Shown here: piece by piece, positions 13,101 through 25,901 of the stretch
How the letters are laid out: every line of letters starts with the position of its first letter
Numbering within the stretch: the first letter of the stretch is position 1
Assembly (NCBI GenBank): GCA_026120185.1
Contig: JANUWF010001101.1
Coordinates: 2,604,001 to 2,668,000, forward strand
From: Voacanga thouarsii
Lineage: Eukaryota; Streptophyta; Magnoliopsida; Gentianales; Apocynaceae
Direction of reading: 5' to 3'
DNA length: 64,000 nt
Made by a program: the position numbers and the translations under genes
Notes under the pieces: generated by a model
What the model saw: only the letters and a program-made list of their open reading frames with translations
Told to the model about the DNA's origin: nothing
Databases searched by the model: none

Positions 13101-16100
13101 ATACAAGAGGTTGAGGGTCAAGTCATGCAACAAAGTGAAAGTTAAGGTATATTTATATTTGTTGGCTTCTCATATGCTTTCTATAGTTTAGTAAGTCCTA
13201 ATGAGTCCTCACTAAAATTTTTGTATGAGAAGTACAAGAAAAAGTGAGGCAACTCGCAAGAGAAGACCAACCTATATGACCTCTATTTGGGGCCGCCCTC
13301 GAAATGTGAAGCCTTTGGAGGTTGAATTCAACAAGTTTGGACAGTCAGTGGGAACGAACCGTAGTAAATTGACCGAATATTTGGGAACCGTAGTAAATTG
13401 ACCAAATATTTGGGAACTGTAGCAAGTAATGGAATGTACACTCTGATAGATATCAAATCATAGTCTCAGATTCCTCAAGACAACAAGAATGAGATGTTCA
13501 ATGTTGTGAAGGTATTTGACGTTTTTATTAAATATTGAAGTATATTATATAATATGTGTTTGAGTTTTGTTATTTTCTTGTCCATGTGTAGGAGAAGTTT
13601 AATGTACCGCCTGGTCTTAAACCTGCTATCCTAAGATCAATTGACATAAAATGGAGGACCTAGAAAGCATCACTAAAGAACGAATGGTATGATGCAGAAA
13701 AAGACATCCATCACCAAACTTCATGCACCGATGATCGTGTGATTCACGCTCAGTGGACTAATCTCCTTCGATGGTGGGATTCAGCTGAAGGGAAGGTAAG
13801 AACCTGTCCTTATACTCTTTCTTGATTGATATATTGATGTCCATGAAAATCTGTTGATGACAGGATTTTTTAAATTCAGGCAATGTCAGAGAAGAATAAA
13901 AGGAATAGAAATATGAAGAACATGAATCATAGGACAGGGAAGAAGCCACACTGTCAAATTCGTGATGATATGGTAACTTCTTCATGAGATTGAATGATAT
14001 GTTGACCTCTATTAACTACTTACAGAAATTGAATGATGCAGACAAAGGAGTAAGGCCATTCTCCAACTCGTGTACAAATGTTCAAAAAGTGTTATATGGA
14101 TGCTAATGGAACTTCTTCCAGCTCTCATGTTGCAAGTGCAGTGGTAATTATACATATGACTTAATAGTTTTTGTTTTATTGGAATATGCCTTTCTTTATA
14201 GTTACATGGGACAACTATGTTTTATTGGAATATGCTGTTCTTCATAGTTGGACGTGTTGAATGTGTGGAGTGTGGATGGGACTGCATATGAGATGTTGGA
14301 TTGAACTTTGAATGTGTAGAGTTTGGGACTGCATAGGAGATGTTGGATTGAACTTTGAGAGAACTACAACTGTGAGAAATGTGTATGGGACTGAATTTGT
14401 GTATAGGAGATGTGAACTATTGAATGTGTTTGTATTGTTACAGTAGGAGTTTGGAGTAGTCTACTCAGAAATTGAATGTGTGGGACAGAACTTGTTTTAG
14501 ATTATGTGAATTATTGATATATGATGCTCTTTGTTCACAAGATTTTGTGTTGGCTACTTTGTCTCGTGTGTGTGTGTGGTTGTTTCAGTTTTGAATCTTC
14601 AAGATGGGGTGTTTTATTTAAAATGTTGAAGATGTTTTAGTTTTGATGTTTTAGTTAAGATGCTTGAATGTACTAAAATAGTTACAGCAGCTGGATTCAT
14701 CTGTTAACTTGGTTGTATGTTACAGCAAAAATCTGGATTCATCTATGGCTGGATTCATCTGTTCTAAAACAGTTATTAGGGCTCTGCTCTGTGATAATAG
14801 GCAGCTCTGTGAGGTTAGTAGGTAGCTGGATTGCTTTGACTTGTTTGCAGGCACTGAATTTTGTTTTAGAGATGGTAAAAAATGCAGTTTGGTTAGTGTT
14901 AAAAAATGCAGTTTGAACAGATGTTAGGCCATCAAATGAAATGTATTCACTGATGTTAGGCCATCAGATGTTTGAAAAAATGCAGTTTCACTGATGTTAG
15001 GCCATCTATTGAAATGTATTCATGACTATATATTGAACTAAATACTGCTAATCATGTTTGAATGTGTTTGGAAGGTAGGGGATTTGGATTTCTGAGTTTG
15101 GGAAAAAAATGTTTGTAGGCCATCATGTTTGAAAAAAATGTAGTTTGGTTAGGTTTTTTTTTTTTTTTTTTTTTTTGCAGTCACTAAAATTGCCTATACA
15201 AAATATTGGTTTGGCCTTCCAACTCATAAAGCTGCTACAGTGCACATCATGAGCTAAGTTTTGTAATGCAGATTTCTAGTTTTCATCAATCTTTTTTAGA
15301 ACCATTTTACTTAGGAGCTTTCTATGGTTTTTCCTATATAACATGCCACTTTTAAACCTGCTTAGACATTATTCTAAATCTAAATGATAAATTTTTAATC
15401 ACCCCTTCCATTCAGCTCTCTTAGAATAGTTCAAACATGCTATGCTACTAAACATTGCAAACAGCATTTCCATGAGCAATCAGCTTTTTTCTATTAACTC
15501 CTATAGCCTTCTTTTGCATTCAAAGCTTCCTAATTCCATTCCACAACTTCCTTAACATCTCATGACATACTTAGTTTCAGATTCTTAAGCTCAGTTCCCT
15601 TGAATCACAATTAATCCACAACCCCCGACTTATTTTCAGCAGTTTGGTTAGGTTTTTTTTGGCAGGCACTATGAAATGTTCAAGAAAAAGAGACAAATTT
15701 AGTTTGGTTACAAATTGTAGTTTGGTTAGGTTTTGTCAAAAAATGTAGTTTGGTTAGTGTTAAAAAATGCAGTTTGGTTAGGTTTTTTTTTGCAGGCACT
15801 ATGAAATTTTCAAGAAATGTAGACAAATGCAGTTTGGTTAAAAATTGCAATTTTGTTAGCTTTTGTTAAAAAATGTAGTTTGGTTAGGTTTTTTTTTACA
15901 AGCACTATGAAATGTTCAAGAAATGCAGACAAATGCAGTTTGGTGAAAAATTGCAGTTTGGTTAGCTTTTGTTAAAAAATGCAATTTGATTAGTGTTAAA
16001 AAATACAGTTTGGTTAGGTTTTTTTTTGGGCAGTTTGGTAGTTCAGATGTCTTATTACTTGCCCTTGTTTGGTGAGCTTTTGTTGTTGAACTCCATGGCA

Positions 16101-18654
16101 TTATGACTAGCACTCTGCAATGATCAAATGGAGCACTAGATTGAACCTCTGAAGCTGGAAAAACACAGTATAAAGTAGTCACATTATTAGTCTTTTACAG
16201 TTTTGAAAATTTGTTGTGGTAACAACTCTAAACAGGATTATTGCTTTCAAGTGGAATTTTAGATATGTATTTCTTTGGTCGCTTTTACATTGGAGAACTA
16301 TGAAAATGGTTGAATATTTTTTCCAAAATTTCAATAATTGTCCTTAGTAAGATAGTTTCACCTATCTTGGTGTTCTTTTCTTTGCTCACACTGTGTGTTA
16401 AAAATTGTATTTACAAGGCCATTTGTTAATGTTTGGTGAATCAAATGCTAGTTACTAGACCAATTGGAGCCTTTCTACTTGAGAGATGGATAGTGATATT
16501 TATTGACCTCAAACATATAAAATATTTAAGGAAAAAAATGGAAAAAGAAAAAGGAAAGATTGTTGTAATGTGTGAACAGTCTTATAGTCATTTTCAGAAG
16601 TAAAAGCATTGCGAAGCCAAACATGTTTGTGTAATATGGCTAATCAATTCTTTTAGTAGCTCAAGGTTTCAGTCCAGCATGAATTCTGCCCTTTTTCAAG
16701 ACGAAGCTTTTTTGTCGTCTTTCACAAAAAGGGATAGGTGAGATGGGAAGGGGTTTTACTAGCTATGGTCCAAAAAGTTAAAAACTGCATTTCTAGAAGA
16801 CTCTAGATGCTTCTTAACTGTTTCTATGGTACATAAATTTGTAGGCACTATGAAATGCATTCATGACTATATATTGAACTAAATACTCCTAATCTTGTTT
16901 GAATGTGTCATGAATGTTGGGATTTGGATTTCTGAGTTTGGGATGCAAATGAATGCAATAAACTAAGCATACTAATATTACCTATACAAAATACCGGTTT
17001 GGCATTTTAATATGTGTGCCCAGTTTCAACATGTCCAGTTTAGCAGATTTTCAACTTCTCTTAGACATTAATATAGAAAGCATGACTTGGCCTTCCAACT
17101 CATAAAGCTGCTACAGTTTAACACTTATATAGAAAAGCTGAATGTCTAAGAGATGTGCACTGTAGCAGATTTATCATTTATATAGAAAAGTTGAATGTCT
17201 AAGAGATGTTCAATGTAGCAGATTTACCAGATTTTTACATCTCTGGACAACTCAGTAGCAGATTTTCTACATTTTAAAAGATTTACCACTGTTTGCAGTT
17301 TGGCTACTCAGAAAAATTGCAATTTGGCTACTTTCCAGTAAAAATCTGGACATTTTTGCTAATATAACTGTCAGTGCAATAATTTTGAAAATAACATGTT
17401 AATTAATTCTGCAGTTTTGCTGGGGAAAGGGCATATGTTCAATTTGAGGCTAGGACATTTGCATATGTGTTGCTTTTTTTAGCCATTATTTGGTTTTCTT
17501 ATCTTGTATGTCTCTGATATGTATGGCAACTTGGAGCTAGGTGTCACAGTATCTGAAATCTTGAGGATGTTGAAAACTTGAGTCACATCCTCCCTTCATT
17601 GTACCTTAATATGTAGATTTGAGATTCTATGACTTTTTTCCAATATTGTGCATTCTTTAAGTATATGTACAGTGTTTCATTACTTACACTAAATATTACT
17701 ATAAAATGTTGTACCATAGAGACTAACTTTTGTGATTGCTTATCTATCTTAAAGAATGAAATAGATGCAAAAAGTACACAACTCTCTCCTGGCTCAGAAG
17801 ATAGACTTGGTCCAAATGATATCTTCTCCCAAGTTGTTGGATTAGATAGATATGGCAGGGTCCGCACGTTTGGCAGCGGTGTTCATCCTTCGGATGTGTG
17901 GGGTGAAATTCCAAGTCGTTCCACTTCTTTTCGTATTATTCAAGAGCAAAGAGATGAAATTACAAGTATGAAAGCACAGTTGAGTGAACAAGCATAGGAG
18001 CTTGCTGAGATACGTGCTATGTTAGTATCTCAGAGAGATTGTTCATCCCTACCTGTTTTAAGAGTTCACTCAATGGGGTCTAACAATAACACCACCACAT
18101 TGAGGGTATACAAAATATTACAATATCATGGTTGTGTTACTTGTTTGTATTTATAGCAAAGTATGCATATATAGAGGTTAATGTCCTATTTCATTTTTCT
18201 ACCGTATTATTCATGACATGTCTAATATTTCTATTGTGCAATCTTTTGGCTTCGGCATAAATGTAGCATATGATGTCTATTATGCAATATTTTGGCTTTT
18301 TTTGAGTATTATATAGCATTTTTTAGCATCTAAGTCTAGTTTCCTTTATCTGGTGAGTATGAGCTATTTGACTTGTTTAACTAATTCACTTTTAGCTGAA
18401 TAAGATATATCTTGTAGGTTCATAACTATGTTTCACTTTTAAGCATGTTGGATACATCTAAAATAGCTGTAAAAGGTTTTATTCAAAGTGTGGACCCATC
18501 TCACGATGTTGGGGGTGTACTGTTGGGTAAGGAATGGTGTGAAGTAATGGTTCTAGTTCCATTTCATCGTGACGAGAAATTGTTGAGACCAATAGATTTT
18601 ATTCAGACTATTGGAGATTCCGTTGGAATAGGTATCGCTTGGCCACGACACTTG
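13101..18654 (+). pseudogene. CACTA second-ORF protein (Transposase_24 type), copy 1, disabled
   Basis: Colinear with the second-copy gene. Exon-like blocks: 13250-13511 (TSIWGRPRNVKPLEVEFNKF), about 13592-13796 (EKFNVPPGLKPAI, with a stop after DIKW), 13880-13971 (AMSEKNKRNRNMK ... NHRTGKKPHCQIRDDM), 17755-17997 (DIFSQVVGLDRYGRVR, then a TAG), and 18418-18654 (VKGFIQSVDPSHDVGGVLLG ... GIAWPRHL). The NHRTGKK and DIFSQVVG motifs are typical of plant Ptta/En/Spm Transposase_24 proteins. A 29-bp tandem duplication inside the first block (about 13352-13410) and several stops break the frame. The family is thought to be the DNA-binding partner of TNP2. Confidence 0.75.
14870..16035 (+). repeat. 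intronic minisatellite with TGCAGTTTGGTTAG motif, copy 1
   Basis: Two clusters (14870-15180 and 15640-16035) of a degenerate repeat built from AAAAAATGCAGTTTGGTTAG, poly-T, GCAGGCACTATGAAA and TTCAAGAAATG. They lie in the long intron between the third and fourth second-ORF exons. The same array is present at 32400-33560. Confidence 0.8.
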
Positions 18655-19090
18655 GTAATTCTCTAATCACTTACATTTTTAATTAATTTAATATTTTTTT
18701 CCTTCTAAGAGGATTTTATAATATTTTTACTAAATTCATTCTATATTATTGTGGGTGAAGATTCGCGAAGCAGATTAAATACGTATTCCAGTGTCGAAGC
18801 TATTTGGGATTTGGACAAGATAAATTAAGTCTACTATATTTTTTTGAAGGCCACATGCTTGGCTTTATGCATATATCTAAATACTTAATACTTATGTTTG
18901 AACAATTTTTGAATGTTATGAAATTTATAGGATTACTCTTTAATATGGGTTACTTTTGATTGCTTTTGACTTTTAATGATGTCTATTTAACAATTGTGTG
19001 TTATATATATAATAAATATACGACAGGGACAAAAAAACATAATTTTTGGATTTTTTGTGAAATATTTGATTCATTTATTCGGATAGCAAA

Positions 19091-19367
19091 TCTATTGTGA
19101 CGCTTATTTTTGTCTTACTTCAAAGGTTTCATGACATTAAAAACCCGTCATAACAGAAGTCTATTATGACACTTATTTTTGTCATACTATCAAAGGTTTC
19201 ATGACACTAAAAACCCGCTATGACAGAAGTCTATGGTGACGCTTATTTTTGTCATACTATCAAAGGTTTCATGACACAAAAAATGCGTCATGACAGAAGT
19301 CTATGGTGACGCTTTATTTTGTCATTTTTTCAGTATTGCCTAACACAAAAAATCGTAATCCAGAAGG
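19091..19367 (+). repeat. subterminal tandem repeats of CACTA copy 1, four units
   Basis: Units at 19091-19159, 19160-19229, 19230-19299 and 19300-19367 each begin TCTATNNTGACRCTT and include TCAAAGGTTTCATGACA; the last unit is diverged. They carry repeated GTGACGC, TGTCAT and CGTCATGACAG motifs in both orientations, the expected binding-site array for a CACTA DNA-binding protein. Further TGACGCT motifs continue to 19740. The second copy has three units. Confidence 0.85.
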
Positions 19368-19745
19368 TCTATTGTGACGGTATAAGTGTGACATATTTTC
19401 CAGTGTTTCATGACGACCAATTCCATCATTCAAACAACGTATTATGACCAATAACTGTGTCATATTAACGACCGTTTACTGACGTTTAAATGTGTAATAG
19501 AAACCTACCTATTGTAACCAAAAGTGTTGTCATAATAACATGAGTTTACTGATACAATTTTCGTCACTTAAAAGACCTTTTATGACGCTTTTTTCCGTCA
19601 TAATAGCCGATCTGTGATGACGCTAAATAACATCACTGCACCTATTGTGACAGCCACATGCACGATGCCCTTTGAAAGCGTCAGCAGTATAAAAGCGTCA
19701 CAATAGCTCGCTTTAATGACGCTTTTTAGCGTCATTATAACCCTA

Positions 19746-19759
19746 TTTTTCTAATAGTG
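19746..19759 (-). repeat. CACTA 3' terminal inverted repeat, copy 1
   Basis: TTTTTCTAATAGTG, which reads CACTATTAGAAAAA on the minus strand. The F repeat follows directly at 19760. Confidence 0.8.
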
Positions 19760-20762
19760 CTCCATTGATGGATTCTATTGAATTGTGATAACGTTAAAAC
19801 ATGGCATGATGAATTCCAAGGGGTGGGAGTTTAATTCTCTTGAGTTATTATTATTATTATTTTTCTGTTGCTTCATTTGAGTAGCATTTAAGGAGAGTGT
19901 ACCAATATAACATTGATACTATTTGAGTTTATACTAATACTATTAAAATTTATATTTATTAAGTATTTTATAATTTTTAATAAAAAATTCATTACCTCCT
20001 GTCTTTAAATAGATTAGTAGTTTAATTCCACTTATTCTTCTTCCATTTACTTTCCTTCTTAAAATTAATTCAAATGTCTTAAATCTAAATCCTCATTTCC
20101 TCTCCTTTATCCTCTCGTTTTCTCAATCTAAACAGGCTACTCTATTTTAATAATACGATAAAAGACCTTCCATTAATTTAACAACTAAAGACGAGGGAAT
20201 GGTTTTCCATCCTCTGAATTGATGCAATAGGCAAATAATTACCATTGTGCTGGCAATGCATATTACATTACAATTTTATTGATCCTTCTGCAAACAACTA
20301 AAATTTTAAAGAAAGAAATTGTTCAGAATCAGTCGAAAAACATTGGATTTATTTTCTCCAAACAGGAAAAGGGGAAAAACTGAACTGAAGAACAACACAT
20401 AATTTAGGCTCAGATGATCCTTCAAAAAGCGGCAAAATGGAAAATGGATTGAGATTGCAAATGGGTTCACACAGTGCTCACCATGACGCTGGATACAGTT
20501 GAAGAAGAAAGTCTAAATCGAGTTGGGTCGACTCAAGTTCACCGGAAATGAAACGGCTTTGGGGTCATCTATGTAATTTTACTAGACCTTAGTTAGCTAA
20601 TTATTTTATTTATTTCTTACTATAAATGAACTAAAACCAAGTAAACCATTGGACACTTTCTTAAAAAAAAAAAAAGAAAGAATAAATGCTAATATTATTA
20701 ATATTTTAATACTAAAATAATACTTGAAAATATAAAAAATAACTATATAATAAAAAATTATT
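19760..20762 (+). repeat. F repeat, copy 2
   Basis: Begins CTCCATTGATGG right at the end of the first CACTA terminus and ends AAAAAATTATT, where the second E begins. It has a short (ATT)n at 19845-19863. Uninterrupted, so it is the reference copy of F (about 1.0 kb). Confidence 0.87.
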
Positions 20763-21007
20763 ATAGGCTTTGCTAACATAGTTTCAATGACACTTTTTAT
20801 AAAGTGTAATAATATAATACTTATAATGACACTAATTTTTTAAGTGTTATTATATTGAATCAATACGATGTAGTTTTGTTAGTTTCATTTAAAGTGATAT
20901 ATTGTTATGACACAATTTTGTGTAAAGAAAAAAAATTAGATTTTTCCTAACACTTTCGGATCCTCAAGCGCACGCATAACACTTCACTAAAAAAATTGCG
21001 CCTGAGG

Positions 21008-21440
21008 ATTTAGAGGGAAAAAAAAAAGGCTGTGTTTCAACCAAAGGCGCCGATCGAGAGCAACAACAATGGCAGTGAGGGAAATCGGAATTATTCTTCA
21101 AATCAGTGAGGAAAATCAGACGATCTAGAGAGGCATTCGCAGCTTCTTCAGCCCAAACTCACTTGCGCAAAAGAGGGCTTTGTTTCAACCAAAGATGCCG
21201 AGCAACAACAATGGCGGACAGTGAGGGAAATCGGATTTTTCCTTCAAATCAGTGAGGGATATCGGACAATCTACAGCGCCATTCACAGCTTCTTCAGGCC
21301 AAACTCCTCTGGGCGAGTCGCAACATCTTCTCTACACAACCGGTTGAAGTGAGGAAGTCTGCTTTGATACTATGTGTTGGCGTTTCAGCATTGCAGAGAG
21401 GCATTTTTTAGCTGCAGTCTGTATAACACTCTTTAGACTG
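21008..21440 (+). other. 5' leader exon of CACTA copy 2, with tandem duplication
   Basis: Two adjacent copies of an about 135-bp block, each starting GTGTTTCAACC or TTGTTTCAACCAAAG and running to CAGCTTCTTCAGSCCAAACTC (about 21031-21164 and 21178-21310). The exon ends at CTG|GTAAGTATT (21440/21441). Copy 1 has a single block here. Confidence 0.6.
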
Positions 21441-22765
21441 GTAAGTATTCTTTGGTTGATTTGTATTTCTGTGCATCTATTAGTTTCATTTTCTGCGGTT
21501 GAGTTGGTTTTCCTCTGAAATTCAGAGGCTTGAATTTATGCCAATTGAATTTGGCTTTCTATGCATATTGTTGTTGAGCAAAAATTGCTAGGCTGTTGTT
21601 GTAAAACTCTTTTTGGATCTTCATATGTTGGGATATTCTTGTTGTGAATCATTTTTTGAATCACTGTGCGCTGGGATATTGTTAATAGGATAAGCTGGGA
21701 TATTGATGTTGTGAAAATTGTAGTATGCTTTGGCTAATAGCTGGATTGGTGTATTTGATTGAAAGCTACTTTTAAAGTTGATTCTTGGTGTTGATTGTGT
21801 GATTTTTGATTAACTAATAGCTGGATTATGTAGTATAACTAATAGCTGCTTCTTGGTGTTGATTTTCTTTTAGAAAATTGTAGTATGCTTAGGCTAATCG
21901 TTGGATTATGTTTGCTTACTCTACTTAAAAGCAATTTTCTTTTGTGGGTCTTCTAGTTAAGATCGAGTCGATCTCATCATTTCCGTTCATGTATTGGCTA
22001 TTCAATAATCTATATTGTTGTCTCGGGATAAAAATTTGCCTAAAACAAGAGGTAGGATTCTCTATATGTTGCTGGCAAATCTCCACTTTTGTTGCGATAT
22101 GCTTGTGAGTATCCAGCCTTTTAATTTGTTCTTTGGGGCTCTAAGATGCACCACTCTCAAACCAACTTATAAAATACAGATTCCAACATTTTGTCAACCT
22201 TATGAATGCAACTTATCGTACTTTAAAAATTAACGTTTCTCGATCAAGTTCAGTTCTTCCAATTAGTTTTCCCTACATACTCTTCCACCTATGTACTCAT
22301 GTCATGCTAGAAATGGAGTATCCAATAATAGGGCTTTTTTTGCATAGTTGTCATGTTTGGGCTGCAATTTGGTTTTCAATATATTAGCTTTGACTCTTTT
22401 TTTTTTTTTTTGGAGAACTATTATTTAAAGGAAGTTTTTGCATCACCTTCCTTTATTCAATTCAATTGACTCTTATCATTCCAAAAGTCTTTCTCACACT
22501 TCAAACAAAAGCAAGTCCTGCCTTTACCTTATTCCATTGCTCTTGATTAGAGGAAGAGGGATTATTATCATAAGCATTTTAAGGTTGTAGCATTTTAAGC
22601 CTTTGCCTTATGTAGAATTTTCTTCCTATATATTGTAATAGGTATTGCTAGCTGTTTTTTTTTTTTTTTTGGATTTCTCCACTTGTATTCTAACGTGATG
22701 CTAACATAGGTAAATTATCTTCCATTTGCTGCTACCATTTGAGTTGGATAATTAGTTTCAAAAGT

Positions 22766-25700
22766 ATGGATAAGGGTTGGATGAAACTTCCAAGGAATTA
22801 CATTGAATATGAAAATGGAGTCGAAAGGTTTTTAAACTTTGCAATGAACAACTCAAGTTTAAATGGAATGATATTATGTCCTTGTTTGAAATGTGGAAAT
22901 GGAGTAATGAGGACAAAAGTTGAGGCCAGGGAGCATTTGATTGTTACGGGATTTATTAAGGGATATACACATTGGATAGCACATGGATAACTCTTTACGC
23001 CTAGTTTAAGTACATCACACTCCGAGCCTATTTCAAATAATGTAGCATCTATGCCTGATGAAAGGGAAGCAATGTTGCATGATGCTTTTGGGGTCCCATC
23101 TTGTGGAAATGTAAATGAAGAAAGTAATTTGAATTCCGCAGATGTTGAAAAATTTTACAAACTGATTAATGACACTCAACAAGATTTGTATTTAGGTTGT
23201 AAGAAATTCTCTAAACTTGCCTTGATCATTCGATTACTTCATCTCAAGTGCACAGGGAAGTGGTCTAATAAGCATTTTGATATGCTACTTGATTTGCTGA
23301 GAGAAGCATTGCCCGAGGGTGTTAAACTGCCCAAATCTTTTTATGAAGCTGAAAAATTAATGAAGCAACTGGGCTTAGGCTATCAAAAAATAGATGCTTG
23401 TCCTAATGATTGTACATTGTACTGGGGGGATAAAGAAGGATGGAAGGATTGTAAAACGTGTAAAGAGTCTAGGTGGGTCATTTCTGAAAATGACCCAACG
23501 GGAGAGAAGAGGAAGATTGCAAAGAAACTTTTGTGACACTTTCTTTTGAAACCTCGACTACAACGTCTATTCATGTCAGCCAAGACTTCGGCTTCTATGA
23601 GATGGCATGCAGAAGGGCGCACAGATGATGGTCGAATGAGGCATCTTGCTGATTCACCTGTTTGGAAAGCTTTTGACGCTATAAATACAAATTTTGCAAA
23701 AAATGCACATAATGTGAGGTTGGGATTGGCGTTCGATGGTTTTAATCCGTTTAAAAATATGAATGTTGCTCATAGTACTTGGCCTGTGATACTTATGCCT
23801 TACAACTTACCCCCTTGGATGTGTATGGTGCAACCATATTTCATATTGTCATTGTTGATACCTGGTCCATCTGCTCTTGGTAATAATATTGATATTTATT
23901 TACAACCTCTAATTACTGAATTGAAAGAGTTATGGGACATAGGCGTGCAAAGTTTGATGCATCTTCGAAGTAGAATTTTCAGCTATGTGCTGCATTGTTG
24001 TGGACAATTAGTGATTTTCCTAGTTATGCAAATTTGTCGGGGTGGAGTACTAAAGGGCAACTAGCCTGTCCTATTTGTCATAAGGAAATAAAATCACAAT
24101 GGTTGAAGAATGGTGCCAAGCATTGCACATGGGGCATCGTAGGTTTTTGTTTTTTAATCATCGTTTTTGAAATAATGTACGGTCATTTGATGGTCAGCAA
24201 GAACATGGAAGGCCACCCCCTAAATTGAATGGGGATACGATAGTGCATGAGTTGGATGGAAAACAGATCAAATTTAGAAGGGCAGTCAATGATAACCAAC
24301 AATTGCCCTATAATTAGAAGAAACAAAGTATATTCTTTGAGTTGCCATATTGGAAAGACAATTTAATGCGCCATAATCTTGATGTAATGTATATTGAAAA
24401 GAACGTTTCTGAAACCATATGCGCAATATTATTGAAAGTAGATAAGAAAAGGGACCTTAAGTCACGTCTCGACTTAAAGGATATGGGTATTCGATCCGAT
24501 CTTTATCCCATTGAAAGGGATAATGGTAAAGTCTATTTGCCACAAGCTTCTTTTGTACTACGTAAGAAGGAGAAAGTGACATTTTGTAAGACTTTGAAAG
24601 GTGTTAAGGTGCAGGACGGATACGCTGCCAACTTGTCTAAGTGCGTACACCTTAATCCACCTAAGCTTTCTGGACTTAAAAGCCATGACCATCATATTTT
24701 GATGCAACAATTGCTGCCAATCGGTCTAAGAAAAGTTTGACCTAAGACTGTCCGCTATCCTTTGATAAAGCTCAGTAGATACTTTAGAAAGTTGTGTTAT
24801 ACTGAGATTCATCCAAATGAAGTGTTTCAATTAGAGCAAGAGATTGCTGTTATCCTTTGTGAATTGGAGCGAGTCTTCCCTCCTTCATCGTTCAGTATCA
24901 TGATGCATCTAACTGTCCATTTAGCATCCGAAGCTAGGATAGTTAGGTCGGTTTATTATCGATGGATGTATCCTATAGAGAGGTACATGTTTCATTTATT
25001 TCATACTTAGGTTATTCTTTCATGCGATTTCAAACATGTACAGCAATGGCATTGAAACTAATGTATGAAAGTTGAATTTAAATAGGTATTTGAGCACGTT
25101 AAAGTCCTATGTTCGTAATAGGAGCCGCCCAGAGGGTTCTATTGTTGAAGGGTACTTGGCTGAGGAATGTTTGACATTTTGCTCGTTATATCTTGCTGAC
25201 TATGCGGAGACAAAGTTCAACCGGCCAAGTAGGAATGACGATCATGAAGCCAATTCCTATGCTGGGTTAGATATTTTCAAACCAACTAAACGTTCACTTG
25301 GAAAAGGAGTTCCTACAAAATTCGATGAAGACACATTAAAGATAGCACATCAATATGTGTTGTTTAATTCTCACGTAGTAAAACCTTACATAGAGTATAT
25401 ATAAGATAGAGGATTTATATTCTTCATTAGATTAGTGGCCATGAAGCCACGCCTAACTAATGCATAGTATGTATATGCAGCCAACATCATGAACTAGTGG
25501 AGCAAAGGCATCCTCGTGCAAGTTTGCATGAAATTGACGGCATTCATAATGAAGAATTTGCGAATTGGTTTTGCAATTATGTAAGATTCATCTCAATTAT
25601 CATCCTTGAGTTATACTTTAATGATGCTTAAGCTTACACTGACTCTTGTTGATTTCCTAGGCGAAGGCATTGCAATTCAATAATGATGATATAATTTCTA

Positions 25701-25896
25701 AAGATTTGAAGCATTTGGCCAGAGGACCCAATGGCATTGGTCTTAAATACGATAGGTTCTTGGTGAATAGCTTTTGATATCATACTGCAAAAGTTGAACA
25801 CAAAAGGGAAACTCAAAATAATGGCTTTTCTGTAAATGCAACAACAACTAGTTTCTCAAGTGTTAGAGACAGAAATCCAATTTGAAGTGATGTGTC
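22766..25896 (+). pseudogene. TNP2-like CACTA transposase, first part, disabled
   Basis: Begins MDKGWMKLPR, the Transpos_assoc domain, with a CPCLKCGNG zinc motif (about residues 37-45). A TAA follows THWIAHG, then the same frame resumes (LYLGCKKFSKL, CPNDCTLYWGD). Transposase_21 follows, with PRLQRLFMS, MRWHAEGRTDDG and NPFKNMNVAHSTWPV, plus stops and a frameshift near 23950. After that come WTISDFPSYANLSGW, KGQLACPICH and then LDVMYIEKNV. DUF4218 includes LSGLKSHDHHILMQQLLPIG, ELERVFPPS and YRWMYPIERY. Introns by splice sites: 24983-25085, 25395-25480, 25581-25660. TNP2 would bind the CACTA termini and cut in the nucleus. The frame is broken at least six times and cannot encode active enzyme. 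Confidence 0.88.
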
Positions 25897-25901
25897 TTAT
25901 T

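Larger units (their letters stand above)
9736..19759 (+). mobile_element. CACTA (En/Spm) transposon, copy 1, internally deleted
   Basis: The 3' end TTTTTCTAATAGTG is the complement of CACTATTAGAAAAA, a CACTA terminus, and it is preceded by GACGC-rich subterminal repeats. The left edge begins TATAGACTTTGCTAACG and carries subterminal-like motifs (ATAATGAYACTAA, AAGTGTTATTATA) but no CACTA terminus. Colinear with the second copy (20763-37229) except for one large deletion: the TNP2 frame stops after nine codons at 11517-11520 and the sequence continues inside an LTR. The second-ORF exons survive with stops. It cannot make transposase but keeps one end. Confidence 0.85.
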
